Source of the DNA: Duganella sp. 1224
GTDB lineage: Bacteria; Pseudomonadota; Gammaproteobacteria; Burkholderiales; Burkholderiaceae_D
Direction of reading: 5' to 3'
Length of the DNA stretch: 64,000 nt
Assembly (NCBI RefSeq): GCF_013408245.1
Contig: NZ_JACBYS010000001.1
Span: 248,001-312,000, forward strand
This document shows, in pieces, positions 18,055 through 25,903 of the stretch (the stretch's first letter is position 1; each line of letters opens with the position of its first letter). The position numbers and the translations under genes were made by a program. The notes beneath the pieces are model-generated. The model worked only from the letters and a program-made list of their open reading frames with translations, was not told the DNA's origin and made no database searches.

Positions 18055-19542
18055 TTATGCGGTAGGTTGAGCGCGGCGCGTTTGCAGATCCAGTTCGATC
18101 GTGCGTTCAGACGCCTTGTTGATTTCGTAGAAGTACAGCAGCGCGGCGCCCGCCAGGAAGGGCAGCGAGGCGTACACGCTGATCGACAGGCGGATGCCCT
18201 CGGCCACGCTGTGCGGCTGCACGGCCTGGGTGCCGTCGTAGCCAAAGCTCGACAGCAGGGCCGCGACCAGCGCGCCGCCGATGCTCAAGCCGGCCTTGAG
18301 GCCGAAGATCATGGCCGAGAACAGCAGGGCGGTGGCGCGGCGGTTGTTCTTCCACTCGGAGTAGTCGGCAACGTCGGCGATCATGGCCCACAGCAGCGGG
18401 ATGGTGATGCCGTAGAAGAAGCCGTGCAGGATCTGCGAGCCGAACACCAGGCCGATCGAGGTCGGCGGGTACAGGTAGAACGCCAGCATGAACAGGGTGG
18501 AGATGAACAGCGCCACACCGTACACGTCGCGCTTGCCGTAGCGGTCGGCCAGCCCCTTGGAGAAGCCGATGCCGATGATCATGCAGACGATGCCGGCGCC
18601 GTTGAACAGGCTGAAGGCCGAGGTGGCCGGGTCTTCCGGCCACTGGAACTTGGTCAGGCCGATGCTGTTGAGGCCGGCGTTGAGGTGGCCGATGAAGTTG
18701 ATGAAGCCGATGTCCTTCAGGAACGCCGACAGCGCCGCCTCGCTCAGGTAGTTCTTGAAGTAGTAGATGTACAGGCCGCCCTTGAGCGCCAGTGTGACGA
18801 ACACCAGGATGGTCAGCAGCATCATCACCACCCACGGCTTGTTGCGCAGCAGGTCGGCCAGGTCCTGGCCAATGGTGGAGCGCTGGGCGGCGGTCGGTAC
18901 GATGCGCTCGCGGGTGGTGGCAAAGGTGATCAGGAAGCAGATGGTGCCGGCCACGGCGAAGATGATCATGGTGTTGCGGAAGCCTTCGACCTTGTCGCCG
19001 CCGCCCAGGATCAGCACCAGCGGCAGCAGCAGCACCTGGATGATCAGCTGTGCCACCATCACGGCGACGAAGCGGTACGACGACAGGCTGTTGCGCTCCT
19101 GCATGCTGCCGGTCAGCACGCCGCTCAGGGCAGAGTAGGGCAGGTTGTTGGCCGAGTAGATCAGTAGCAGCGCGATGTAGGTCAGGGTGGCGTAGATGAT
19201 CTTGCCGTTGTCGCCGAGGTTGGGCGTGCTGAAGGCGAGGATGGCGATCAGGCCGAACGGCACCGAGGTCCACAGCAGCCATGGGCGGAACTTGCCCCAG
19301 CGGGTGACGGTGCGGTCGGCCAGCAGGCCCACCAGCGGATTGAAGCAGGCGCCGGTCAGGCCGCCGATGAAGATGATGGTGGCTGCGGCGTTGGCGGAAA
19401 TCTTGTAGACGTCGGTGTAAAAGAAGGCGATGAAGGTCAGCAAGGTCTGGAAGATCAGATTGGCGGCCAGGTCGCCCAGGCTGTAGCCGATCTTTTCCAT
19501 GACCGATAGTTTGCCCGTCGGGCTCAGGGTGGTATGGCTCAT
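18055..19542 (-). CDS. GPH-family sugar:cation symporter (MelB/XynB type)
   Basis: A 495-residue, about 12-helix inner-membrane transporter of the glycoside-pentoside-hexuronide:cation symporter family. Typical features are the N-terminal KIGYSLGDLAANLIFQ, the loop GLLADRTVTRWGKFRPWLLW (the conserved D..RT..GK.RPW pattern) and the central loop KGLADRYGKRDVYG. It is the first gene of a two-gene operon with GH43. A palindrome at 19591-19601, about 50 nt before the start, is a candidate operator. Confidence 0.93.
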   Translation of the reverse strand: MSHTTLSPTGKLSVMEKIGYSLGDLAANLIFQTLLTFIAFFYTDVYKISANAAATIIFIGGLTGACFNPLVGLLADRTVTRWGKFRPWLLWTSVPFGLIAILAFSTPNLGDNGKIIYATLTYIALLLIYSANNLPYSALSGVLTGSMQERNSLSSYRFVAVMVAQLIIQVLLLPLVLILGGGDKVEGFRNTMIIFAVAGTICFLITFATTRERIVPTAAQRSTIGQDLADLLRNKPWVVMMLLTILVFVTLALKGGLYIYYFKNYLSEAALSAFLKDIGFINFIGHLNAGLNSIGLTKFQWPEDPATSAFSLFNGAGIVCMIIGIGFSKGLADRYGKRDVYGVALFISTLFMLAFYLYPPTSIGLVFGSQILHGFFYGITIPLLWAMIADVADYSEWKNNRRATALLFSAMIFGLKAGLSIGGALVAALLSSFGYDGTQAVQPHSVAEGIRLSISVYASLPFLAGAALLYFYEINKASERTIELDLQTRRAQPTA

Positions 19543-19590
19543 CGTGTCTCGATTATCGTTGTAGGTGTCGGGGCGCCGCGCGGCTCTTTA

Positions 19591-19601
19591 TGGTATTACC
19601 A
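19591..19601. promoter_or_regulatory. Candidate GntR/FadR-type operator upstream of the symporter-GH43 operon
   Basis: TGGTATTACCA is an 11-nt palindrome fitting the TnGTnnnACnA pattern of FadR-subfamily GntR regulators. It lies 49 nt before the symporter start, where a repressor would act. No such regulator gene is in the window. Confidence 0.35.
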
Positions 19602-19789
19602 GCGGTTTTGTCATAAAAAGATAGCGCAACCATTTCATTGTCACGTTTCCCTCGGGGGGCGTCAAGCGCGGCGTGCGCAGGTTGGCACGGAAATCTCACA
19701 GAATTACGTGATTCCTATGGACGGGAATCTTGCTACTCGTTATTCTGAGCCTTGTTGTCATCCTAAGAAAAGCATACAGAGGTAGAAAT

Positions 19790-20479
19790 ATGAGTGGCGA
19801 AAACGAAGCGATTGTCTACGGCACGGAAGACCTGTTGTCCAGTCTGTGCAACTCGGTGACCCGGGTGCTGAACGTGGCGACGCAAAGCAAGGTGAATTAT
19901 TCCGGCATGGTGCAGCGCATTACCCGGGTTGGCCTGAAGCCCGACATCGGCTGCTTCGTGCTGTTCGACGGCGGCTTTACCGGCCTGGTGGTGCTGAACT
20001 TCGCCGCCGACACGGCGATGGAAATCTACGAGCGCTACATGCTGCACATGGGCATGCCGAAGTCGGAGCTGGCCGGGTCGCACACCTCGGACGAGGTGGC
20101 CAACATCCTCGGCGAGCTGATGAACCAGATCGTCGGCGACTTCACCGGCAAGATCCGCCGCGAGCTGCAGACCAACATCACGCAGAACCAGCCAAAGATG
20201 CTGGTGCTGAACAAGCAGATCGTGCTCAGCGTCGACACCCCGCTGGACCGGCCGGAAATGCGCCGCGTCAGCTTCTACACCGAGAAGAGCAACATCTTCT
20301 ACCTGGAGCTGGCCATCGACCGCACCGAGTTCATCCGCCTGCACGACTTCGACGCCAGCGAGATCGCCGACCCCGACGCGCTGCTGGAGCAGGAGCGCGA
20401 CACCCACCAGGCGGCCAGCGCCCCGGCGCCCGCCATCGACACCGACGCCGACGAATTGCTCAAATCGCTCGGTATGTAA
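19790..20479 (+). CDS. DUF3334 protein, CheC/CheX-like
   Basis: A 229-residue soluble protein of the DUF3334 type as far as I recognise it. The segment SDEVANILGELMNQIVGDFTGKI resembles the E..N helix of the CheC/CheX/FliY phosphatases, which dephosphorylate CheY. A preceding strand (GCFVLFDGGFTGLVVLNFAA) also fits that fold. The variable C-terminal tail ends DADELLKSLGM, a short hydrophobic helix that could be a docking peptide. The ATG at 19790 follows GAGGTAGAAAT. It stands alone between divergent and downstream genes and is closed by a hairpin at 20489-20512. A phosphatase role is inference. Confidence 0.7.
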   Translation: MSGENEAIVYGTEDLLSSLCNSVTRVLNVATQSKVNYSGMVQRITRVGLKPDIGCFVLFDGGFTGLVVLNFAADTAMEIYERYMLHMGMPKSELAGSHTSDEVANILGELMNQIVGDFTGKIRRELQTNITQNQPKMLVLNKQIVLSVDTPLDRPEMRRVSFYTEKSNIFYLELAIDRTEFIRLHDFDASEIADPDALLEQERDTHQAASAPAPAIDTDADELLKSLGM

Positions 20480-20488
20480 CTTTTTCAC

Positions 20489-20512
20489 CACGGCCAGCCC
20501 TCGCTGGCCGTG
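20489..20512 (+). terminator. Terminator-like hairpin after the DUF3334 gene
   Basis: CACGGCCAGC and GCTGGCCGTG form a perfect 10-bp stem around CCTC, 10 nt after the stop. The T-run behind it is weak (CGTCATTT). Confidence 0.6.
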
Positions 20513-20861
20513 CGTCATTTGCGCAACAGTGCGCCGCCGCCGTTCTCCCGCCCGCTTGTCAATCTCACATGTTGTGGATATGCCGACACGCGTAAACCAC
20601 TGAATATTCAGTTGTTGCATATGCTTAGCCGAATTTCTAACAGTTAATTGGGTTTCAGATATATTCAGCTTGCAATACCTGGTATCAATCTAAGAAAATA
20701 TCGCCTTTCAAAAAAGTCAGTGCAATATTGCTAGCTACCGCGACGGCGTAGAGGCCCTAGCGCTACCACGATCACGACAGATGAGCGGGTGGTGACCACA
20801 AAAGAGAAAGCAGGAGACGACTGTTCCAACTCTTTGCACTACATTTAAATCGGGAAATTGA
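20513..20861 (+). promoter_or_regulatory. Non-coding leader/promoter region of the TonB receptor gene
   Basis: No gene is seen in this stretch. It is AT-rich, especially 20600-20720. ATACC-T-GGTAT at 20675-20685, within CAATACCTGGTATCAAT, is a LacI-type palindrome and a candidate operator for the receptor gene. The long leader (more than 150 nt to the start) may carry a further control element, but no known riboswitch was recognised. Confidence 0.4.
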
Positions 20862-23060
20862 ATGATCAAACTGTCGAAGATGCACAAGCGCCTGCTGGCG
20901 CTGAGCGCCGTGATGCCTATCGGTACTGCCCTGGCGCAGACTGACGCCGCCGCCACCACCCAGCCACAGCTGGAAACCGTCACCGTGACCGCCCAGCGCC
21001 GCGCGGAAAACATCAAGGATGTGCCGGTCTCCGTGACCATGCTGAGCAATGAAAAACTGGACGTGCTGCTGTCCGGCGGCCAGGACATCCGCTTCCTGGC
21101 GGGCAAAGTGCCGTCGCTGAACGTGGAATCGTCGAACGGCCGTACCTTCCCGCGCTTCTACATCCGCGGCTACGGCAACACCGACTTCTCGACCTTCGCC
21201 TCGCAGCCAGTGTCGCTGATCTATGACGACGTGGTGCAAGAGAACGCCATCCTGAAGGGCTTCCCGGTCTTCGACGTGGCCGGCGTGGAAGTGCTGCGCG
21301 GCCCGCAGGGTACGCTGTTCGGCCGCAACACCCCGGCCGGCGTGGTCAAGTTTGAATCGGCCAAGCCTAGCCTGGACAAGGTGGAAGGCTACTACAGCGT
21401 GTCCGACGCCACCCACAACACCGCCAGCCTGGAAGCGGCCGTCAACGTGCCGCTGTCGAGCCAGTGGGCGATGCGCGTGTCGACCCTGCGTCAGCACCGC
21501 GACAACTTCGTCGACAACACCTACACCAAGCAGAACGACGCGCTGGAAGGCTACAACGAACACGCCGAGCGCGTGCAGTTCCTGTACCAGCCGAGCACCA
21601 CCTTCAACGCTCTGTTCAACGTGCACTCGCGCACCACCGATGGCAGCGCCCGCCTGTTCCGCGCCAACATCATCAAGAAGGGCACCAACGATCTGGTCGA
21701 CGGCTACGACTTCACCAAGATCAACACCAACGGCCTGAACATGCAGAACCTGCGCACCAACGGCGCCAACGCGCGCCTGACCTGGGACCTGGGTTCGGTC
21801 AAGCTGTTCTCGATCACCGGCTACGAAGGCGTGGACAACTACTACAGCCGCGGCGACATCGACGGCGGCACGCCGACCGGTCCGGGCTTCATCCCGTTCC
21901 AGGTGCAGACCGGTGGCGGGCTGACCGGCCTGAAGCAGTACACCCAGGAATTCCGCGTCGAATCGAAGAACGCGGGCCCGCTGAACTGGCAGACCGGCGT
22001 CTACTACTTCAAGGAAAGCGGCGACGGCTACAGCGACAACTTCGACAGCACCACCCAGGCGCAGACCTCGCACCTGGCCAGCCACCAGAACAACGAAGCC
22101 TACGCGGTGTTCGGTTCGCTGACCTATGACGTGTCGAGCGACTTCACGCTGCGCGGCGGCCTGCGCTACACCCACGACAAGAAAGACTTCCGCACCGTGG
22201 ACGCGTGGAACGTGACCCAGATCGGTCCGAAATCGGTGGAAGAAAGCAAGAACAAGGCGAACTGGGACCTGAGCGGCACCTACAAGCTGAACAAGGATGT
22301 CAGCGCCTACGCCCGCGTGGCGACCGGCTTCCGCGCGCCATCGATCGCGGCGGCATCGTCGTCGGTACCGATCACCGTGGCCGATGCGGAAACCATCACC
22401 TCGTATGAAGCCGGCATCAAAGCCGACCTGTTCAACCGCCGCGCGCGCGCGTCGCTGAGCGTGTTCGACTACGACGTCAAGAACCAGCAGCTGACCGTGG
22501 TCGGCGGCAATTCCAACGTCACCAAGCTGATCAACGCGGCCAAGACCAAGGGCCGTGGTATCGAGGGCGAGATCGAAGGCTTCATCACGCCGGACTTCAA
22601 GACCAGCTTCAGCGGTTCGTACAACTTCACCAAGATCGAAGACCCGAGCCTGTACGTGGCCAAGTGCGCGCAGTGCACCATCACCGATCCGATCGGCGCC
22701 AACGGTCTGGTGTCGATCAACGGCAACCCGCTGCCACAGGCGGCCAAGTGGATCTTCAACGCCTCGGCGCGCTACAACTGGCCGCTGGCCAACGGCAACC
22801 TGTTCGTGCTGACCGACTGGTCGTACCGCAGCAAGATCAACTTCTTCCTGTATGAAGCGAAGGAGTTCACCGGCAAGGCCCTGACCGAAGGCGGCCTGCG
22901 CGCGGGTTACAACTGGGACGGCGGCAAGTACGAAGTGGCCGGCTACGTGCGCAACCTGACCAACCAGCAGCGCGTGATCGGTGCGATCGACTTCAACAAC
23001 CTGACCGGCTTCGTCAACGAGCCACGTCAGTTTGGCGTGCAGTTCCGCGGCGGTTTCTAA
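20862..23060 (+). CDS. TonB-dependent outer-membrane receptor
   Basis: A 732-residue TonB-dependent receptor. It has a signal peptide (cleavage after TALAQ, about residue 26), a short TonB box-like ETVTVTAQR, a plug domain (DVPVSVTMLSNEKL ... RFYIRGYGNTDF ... VEVLRGPQGTLFGRNTPAGVV, the classic plug end) and a 22-strand barrel ending in QFGVQFRGGF, a proper Omp85 C-terminal signal with terminal Phe. It imports a large solute across the outer membrane with TonB/ExbBD. The subgroup (LEVLRGPQGTLFGRN...) includes both siderophore and carbohydrate receptors. Proximity to GH43/GPH genes suggests an oligosaccharide, but it is a separate transcription unit, so this is uncertain. Confidence 0.94.
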   Translation: MIKLSKMHKRLLALSAVMPIGTALAQTDAAATTQPQLETVTVTAQRRAENIKDVPVSVTMLSNEKLDVLLSGGQDIRFLAGKVPSLNVESSNGRTFPRFYIRGYGNTDFSTFASQPVSLIYDDVVQENAILKGFPVFDVAGVEVLRGPQGTLFGRNTPAGVVKFESAKPSLDKVEGYYSVSDATHNTASLEAAVNVPLSSQWAMRVSTLRQHRDNFVDNTYTKQNDALEGYNEHAERVQFLYQPSTTFNALFNVHSRTTDGSARLFRANIIKKGTNDLVDGYDFTKINTNGLNMQNLRTNGANARLTWDLGSVKLFSITGYEGVDNYYSRGDIDGGTPTGPGFIPFQVQTGGGLTGLKQYTQEFRVESKNAGPLNWQTGVYYFKESGDGYSDNFDSTTQAQTSHLASHQNNEAYAVFGSLTYDVSSDFTLRGGLRYTHDKKDFRTVDAWNVTQIGPKSVEESKNKANWDLSGTYKLNKDVSAYARVATGFRAPSIAAASSSVPITVADAETITSYEAGIKADLFNRRARASLSVFDYDVKNQQLTVVGGNSNVTKLINAAKTKGRGIEGEIEGFITPDFKTSFSGSYNFTKIEDPSLYVAKCAQCTITDPIGANGLVSINGNPLPQAAKWIFNASARYNWPLANGNLFVLTDWSYRSKINFFLYEAKEFTGKALTEGGLRAGYNWDGGKYEVAGYVRNLTNQQRVIGAIDFNNLTGFVNEPRQFGVQFRGGF

Positions 23061-23077
23061 GAAATGGCCGTTCAGTC

Positions 23078-23106
23078 TAGACAACTGAACAAGGGCCGTC
23101 TATAAT
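23078..23106 (+). promoter_or_regulatory. Sigma-70 promoter of tRNA-Asn copy 4
   Basis: TAGACA (23078-23083) and TATAAT (23101-23106) are separated by 17 nt, a near-ideal sigma-70 promoter, 12 nt before the tRNA start. Confidence 0.8.
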
Positions 23107-23117
23107 ACGGCCTCTTT

Positions 23118-23193
23118 TCCCTGATAGCTCAGTCGGTAGAGCGACGGACTGTTAATCCGCAGGTCCCTGGTTCGAGTCCAGGTCGGGGAGCCA
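23118..23193 (+). tRNA. tRNA-Asn (GTT), copy 4
   Basis: Identical to the three copies at 15484-16983, with CCA encoded, anticodon GTT. It lies 58 nt after the TonB receptor stop and has its own promoter. Confidence 0.98.
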
Positions 23194-23201
23194 GAATACC
23201 C

Positions 23202-23232
23202 AAAAGCCCAATCCTTACCGGTTGGGCTTTTT
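23202..23232. terminator. Bidirectional terminator between tRNA-Asn copy 4 and the DUF2322 gene
   Basis: AAAAGCCCAA and TTGGGCTTTT pair across a short GC-containing loop, with a T-run. It serves the tRNA and probably the opposite-strand gene ending at 23251. Confidence 0.8.
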
Positions 23233-23250
23233 GCATTGCGGGGCCGGAAC

Positions 23251-23580
23251 TTACAGGCGTTTCACCTGCAGCGTTTGCGCGGGCGTCTGGATGTTGAACA
23301 GACGGTCGATGTTCGGGTGTTTGCCGGGATGGGCGCGCGCGTCCTGCGTGTGCTCGGCGTAAATTTTCAGGCCGAGTTCGGCCGCTTCGGGCGTGATCGC
23401 GCCCAGCGTGTCCGCCAGCCAGGCGTAGACGCGCAGCGAGCCGGCCTGGCCGGGCTTGTTTTCGATCGTCGCCACGGTCGCGCCGGACTGGTCGAGCAGT
23501 TCGATGGCTGCCACCGCGTCCCTGGCAGGCAGCAGAGCCAGATTAGTCGAAAATTGATCGTTGAAGCTTGGTAGTTGCAT
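23251..23580 (-). CDS. DUF2322 family protein
   Basis: A 109-residue soluble protein. The block TIENKPGQAGSLRVYAWLADTLG followed by AAELGLKIYAEHTQDARAHPGKHPNIDRLF matches what I remember of DUF2322, a small family found mainly in beta- and gammaproteobacteria. No catalytic motif is known to me and no signal peptide is visible. It is a single gene, convergent with tRNA-Asn copy 4. Confidence 0.75.
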   Translation of the reverse strand: MQLPSFNDQFSTNLALLPARDAVAAIELLDQSGATVATIENKPGQAGSLRVYAWLADTLGAITPEAAELGLKIYAEHTQDARAHPGKHPNIDRLFNIQTPAQTLQVKRL

Positions 23581-23633
23581 GATGACGTTCAGGTGATTAA
23601 AAACCGTATTGTCATATGCGGCGACAGAAAGTA

Positions 23634-23661
23634 AAAGGCCCGTGAGCGATCACGGGCCTTT
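23634..23661 (-). terminator. Terminator of the flavodoxin-like gene
   Basis: AAAGGCCCGTGA and TCACGGGCCTTT form a perfect 12-bp stem closed by a GCGA tetraloop. On the minus strand it follows the stop at 23677 and ends in a T-run (CTTTTAC). Confidence 0.88.
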
Positions 23662-23676
23662 GCGCATGGGCGCGGA

Positions 23677-24231
23677 TTACTTGGCCAGGCGGGCGGTCAC
23701 GTCGGCGATGCGCTTGCCGTAGGCTTTGGCGGTGTCCAGATCGCCTTGCGGGATCTCGTCGACGCTGGCGTCGGAGGGCGATTGCACCAGCAGGCCGACC
23801 GAGCCGCCCAGGTTGTTGACGTCGGTGCGCTGCGCGGCCTTGGTGTTGGCCGGTGGCAGGCCCAGGCTGACCCAGATGCCGCCGTGCTGCGAGGCCAGCG
23901 TCTGCATGGAGATCAGCGACACCTGCTTGTCGCCGTTCAGGCTGGCGCTGTTGGTGAAGCCGCCAAATACCTTGTCTTGCCAGACGCGGGTGAACCAGGC
24001 CTTGGAGGAGGCGTCGGCGAATTTCTTGAACTGCCAGCTTGGGCTGCCCATGTAGGTCGGTGCGCCGAAGACGATGGCGTCGGCCGCGGCCAGTTGGTCC
24101 CAGCCGGCTTCCGGCAGATTGCCTTCGGCGTCGATGGCCAGCAGCTCGGCGCCGGCGCCCTCGGCAACGTGTTCCGCCACGCGCTTGGTGTGGCCGTATC
24201 CCGAGTGGTAGACAACAATAATCTTGCTCAT
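23677..24231 (-). CDS. Flavodoxin-family NAD(P)H oxidoreductase (WrbA-like)
   Basis: A 184-residue flavodoxin-fold protein. The FMN-phosphate loop is HSGYGHTKRVAEHVA near the N-terminus, and GAPTYMGSPSWQFKKFAD forms the second flavin-contact loop, both as in flavodoxins and WrbA quinone reductases. It is shorter than WrbA and lacks some of its insertions, so a general flavodoxin-family oxidoreductase is the safe call. The start at 24231 gives MSKIIVVYHSGYGH, the usual strand directly at the N-terminus; longer frames add unrelated residues. Confidence 0.85.
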   Translation of the reverse strand: MSKIIVVYHSGYGHTKRVAEHVAEGAGAELLAIDAEGNLPEAGWDQLAAADAIVFGAPTYMGSPSWQFKKFADASSKAWFTRVWQDKVFGGFTNSASLNGDKQVSLISMQTLASQHGGIWVSLGLPPANTKAAQRTDVNNLGGSVGLLVQSPSDASVDEIPQGDLDTAKAYGKRIADVTARLAK

Positions 24232-24330
24232 AAGTGCCCCTAGGTTAGATGGTGAATGCAAAGTGTAAGGTACGAGCTCGACTGGGTAAATACCCACCCA
24301 AAGGTTAGTGTCCACCGCCTTGGCGCGTCA

Positions 24331-24735
24331 CTACAATGAGGCCGACGTGCCGCAATGGCTGCAGTGGAAGGCCAGCAGCCGGTGGGGCTGACCGCATTGC
24401 CGGCACGGCGCGGCCTGATTCGCGCCGCAGACCTCGCACCAGCCCTGGTCTGTTGCGCGTAGCTTTTCGCCGCAGGCCAGGCATTGCGTCTTGCGCAGAC
24501 GAATCAGACGCAACCGCGCGGCACTGAAGACGGTGCGCTGCGCGATGTAGATCAGCAGCAGTCCGCCTGCGAGACAGGCAAGAATGACCGCATAGTCCCA
24601 GATAAACATCATCCGCCACTGCGTCAGCCTTTCCAGCAAGAAGTAAAACAACTGGAGCGGAAGCAGCTCGCGCAGCGCATCCAGCAGGCGCAGGAGAATC
24701 GGCGCGGCGCATACCAGTATCATGTGTGAGGACAC
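24331..24735 (-). CDS. Small membrane protein with C-terminal zinc ribbon
   Basis: A 134-residue protein with one or two hydrophobic segments (LFYFLLERL and YAVILACLAGGLLLIYIAQ, about 46-66). A cytoplasmic-type double zinc ribbon follows: CLACGEKLRATDQGWCEVCG and CRQCGQPHRLLAFHCSHCG, four CxxC knuckles. The start is GTG at 24735, or ATG at 24723. I do not recognise the family. Zinc binding is inferred from the Cys pattern. The gene lies beside a decayed gene at 24736-25060. Confidence 0.6.
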   Translation of the reverse strand: MSSHMILVCAAPILLRLLDALRELLPLQLFYFLLERLTQWRMMFIWDYAVILACLAGGLLLIYIAQRTVFSAARLRLIRLRKTQCLACGEKLRATDQGWCEVCGANQAAPCRQCGQPHRLLAFHCSHCGTSASL

Positions 24736-25060
24736 CAGGATGGCCGTGTATTGTTGCTGGCGGCGAACTCGGCCTTCAGCGGCTGCGTTTGCAGATAGCC
24801 CAGATAAGCTGCGATGGCCGGATGACTTATCATGGCATGGGCATCAGCGTCGCGCTTCTGCTGCGATTCAAGCAGCGTGGCGTTGAGTGTTTTGAGTTTG
24901 CCTTTGACTTAGCAGTTGCGGCAGGGCGGCGCCCTGGGCCGCGAGCCACTTGTCGCGGATCGGTTCACAGATCGGCGCGATGTCACCTGGATGGTTGCGG
25001 AATTCCTCCCGAGCCGCATTCGGGTCTTTGCCGACGCTAGCGGCAGACCAGCGATGAAGT
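24736..25060 (-). pseudogene. Frameshifted gene remnant
   Basis: No intact gene is found between 24736 and 25198. On the minus strand two protein-like pieces in different frames join near 24901-24912: first DPNAAREEFRNHPGDIAP... and then TLNATLLESQQKRDADAHAM... ending near AFAASNN-type residues. A single indel in the stretch CTAAGTCAAAGG would connect them. I do not recognise the original protein and cannot see a start codon. The rest (25061-25198) shows nothing convincing except the short leader of the next gene. Confidence 0.4.
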
Positions 25061-25198
25061 CCGCCTCCATCATGATCGGAGTCGGCATTGTTGCCTGGTG
25101 CTCATCTAAGGGTGTTGGGATTGCTCAAGAATTGCGTCGTCAGCGCGTTTTTCCCGCTTCGGGGATAATCAGTGATCCTTACTTTGAGAGCACGTTCC

Positions 25199-25903
25199 AT
25201 GGCAGACCTGTCCGCATTCCCCATCACCGGCAAATGGCCGGCCCAGCATCCCGACCGCATCCAGCTGTACTCGCTGCCGACGCCGAATGGCGTCAAGGTG
25301 TCGATCGCGCTGGAGGAAACCGGCCTGGCGTATGAACCGCATCTGGTCAGCTTTGAGAGCAACGACCAGATGTCGCCGGCATTCCTGTCGCTGAATCCGA
25401 ATAACAAGATTCCCGCCATCATCGACCCGAACGGTCCAGACGGCAAGCCGCTGGCGCTGTTCGAGTCCGGCGCCATCCTGCTGTACATCGCCGACAAGAC
25501 CGGCCAGCTGATTCCGCAGGACGCGGCCGGCCGCTACGAGACCATCCAGTGGCTGATGTTCCAGATGGGCGGCATCGGCCCGATGTTCGGCCAGGTCGGT
25601 TTCTTCCACAAGTTTGCCGGCAAGGACTATGAAGACAAGCGCCCGCGCGACCGCTACGTCAACGAGGCCAAGCGCCTGCTGGGGGTGCTGGATCAGCGCC
25701 TCGAAGGCCGCCAGTGGGTCATGGGCGACGCCTACACCATCGCCGACATCGCCATCCTGCCGTGGGTGCGTAACCTGGTGAATTTCTATGGCGCCGGCGA
25801 CCTGGTGGAGTTCGACAAGTTCGCCAATGTGCAGCGCGTGTTGGCCGCGTTCGTCGCCCGGCCCGCCGTGGCCAAAGGCCTGGACATCCCCAAGCGCGGC
25901 TGA
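25199..25903 (+). CDS. Glutathione S-transferase-like disulfide reductase (YfcG/GstB type)
   Basis: A 234-residue GST-fold protein. The N-terminal thioredoxin-like domain has LYSLPTPNGVKVSIALEETGL, where the TPNG Thr/Asn replace the classical Tyr/Ser/Cys, as in the Nu-class enzymes YfcG and YghU of E. coli. NPNNKIPAIIDPNG and LFESGAILLYIADKTG form the glutathione site. The all-helical C-terminal domain includes QMGGIGPMFGQ and YTIADIAILPWV. YfcG-type enzymes reduce disulfides with glutathione. The ATG at 25199 is chosen; 9 extra codons are possible upstream. Confidence 0.92.
   Translation: MADLSAFPITGKWPAQHPDRIQLYSLPTPNGVKVSIALEETGLAYEPHLVSFESNDQMSPAFLSLNPNNKIPAIIDPNGPDGKPLALFESGAILLYIADKTGQLIPQDAAGRYETIQWLMFQMGGIGPMFGQVGFFHKFAGKDYEDKRPRDRYVNEAKRLLGVLDQRLEGRQWVMGDAYTIADIAILPWVRNLVNFYGAGDLVEFDKFANVQRVLAAFVARPAVAKGLDIPKRG

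Noticed and set aside
20772..23084. A 770-codon minus-strand frame opposite the TonB receptor
   Set aside because: The receptor on the plus strand has signal peptide, plug and barrel signatures; the antisense frame is Val/Gly/Arg-rich without motifs.
15484..23193. Integrative element at the tRNA-Asn cluster
   Set aside because: No integrase, relaxase or phage gene is seen between the copies and the repeats are full tRNA genes with terminators, so an integrated element is not supported by the window alone.
24726..25335. Plus-strand ORFs before the GST gene
   Set aside because: Their translations have no recognisable pattern, and the minus strand shows better protein-like pieces of a decayed gene.
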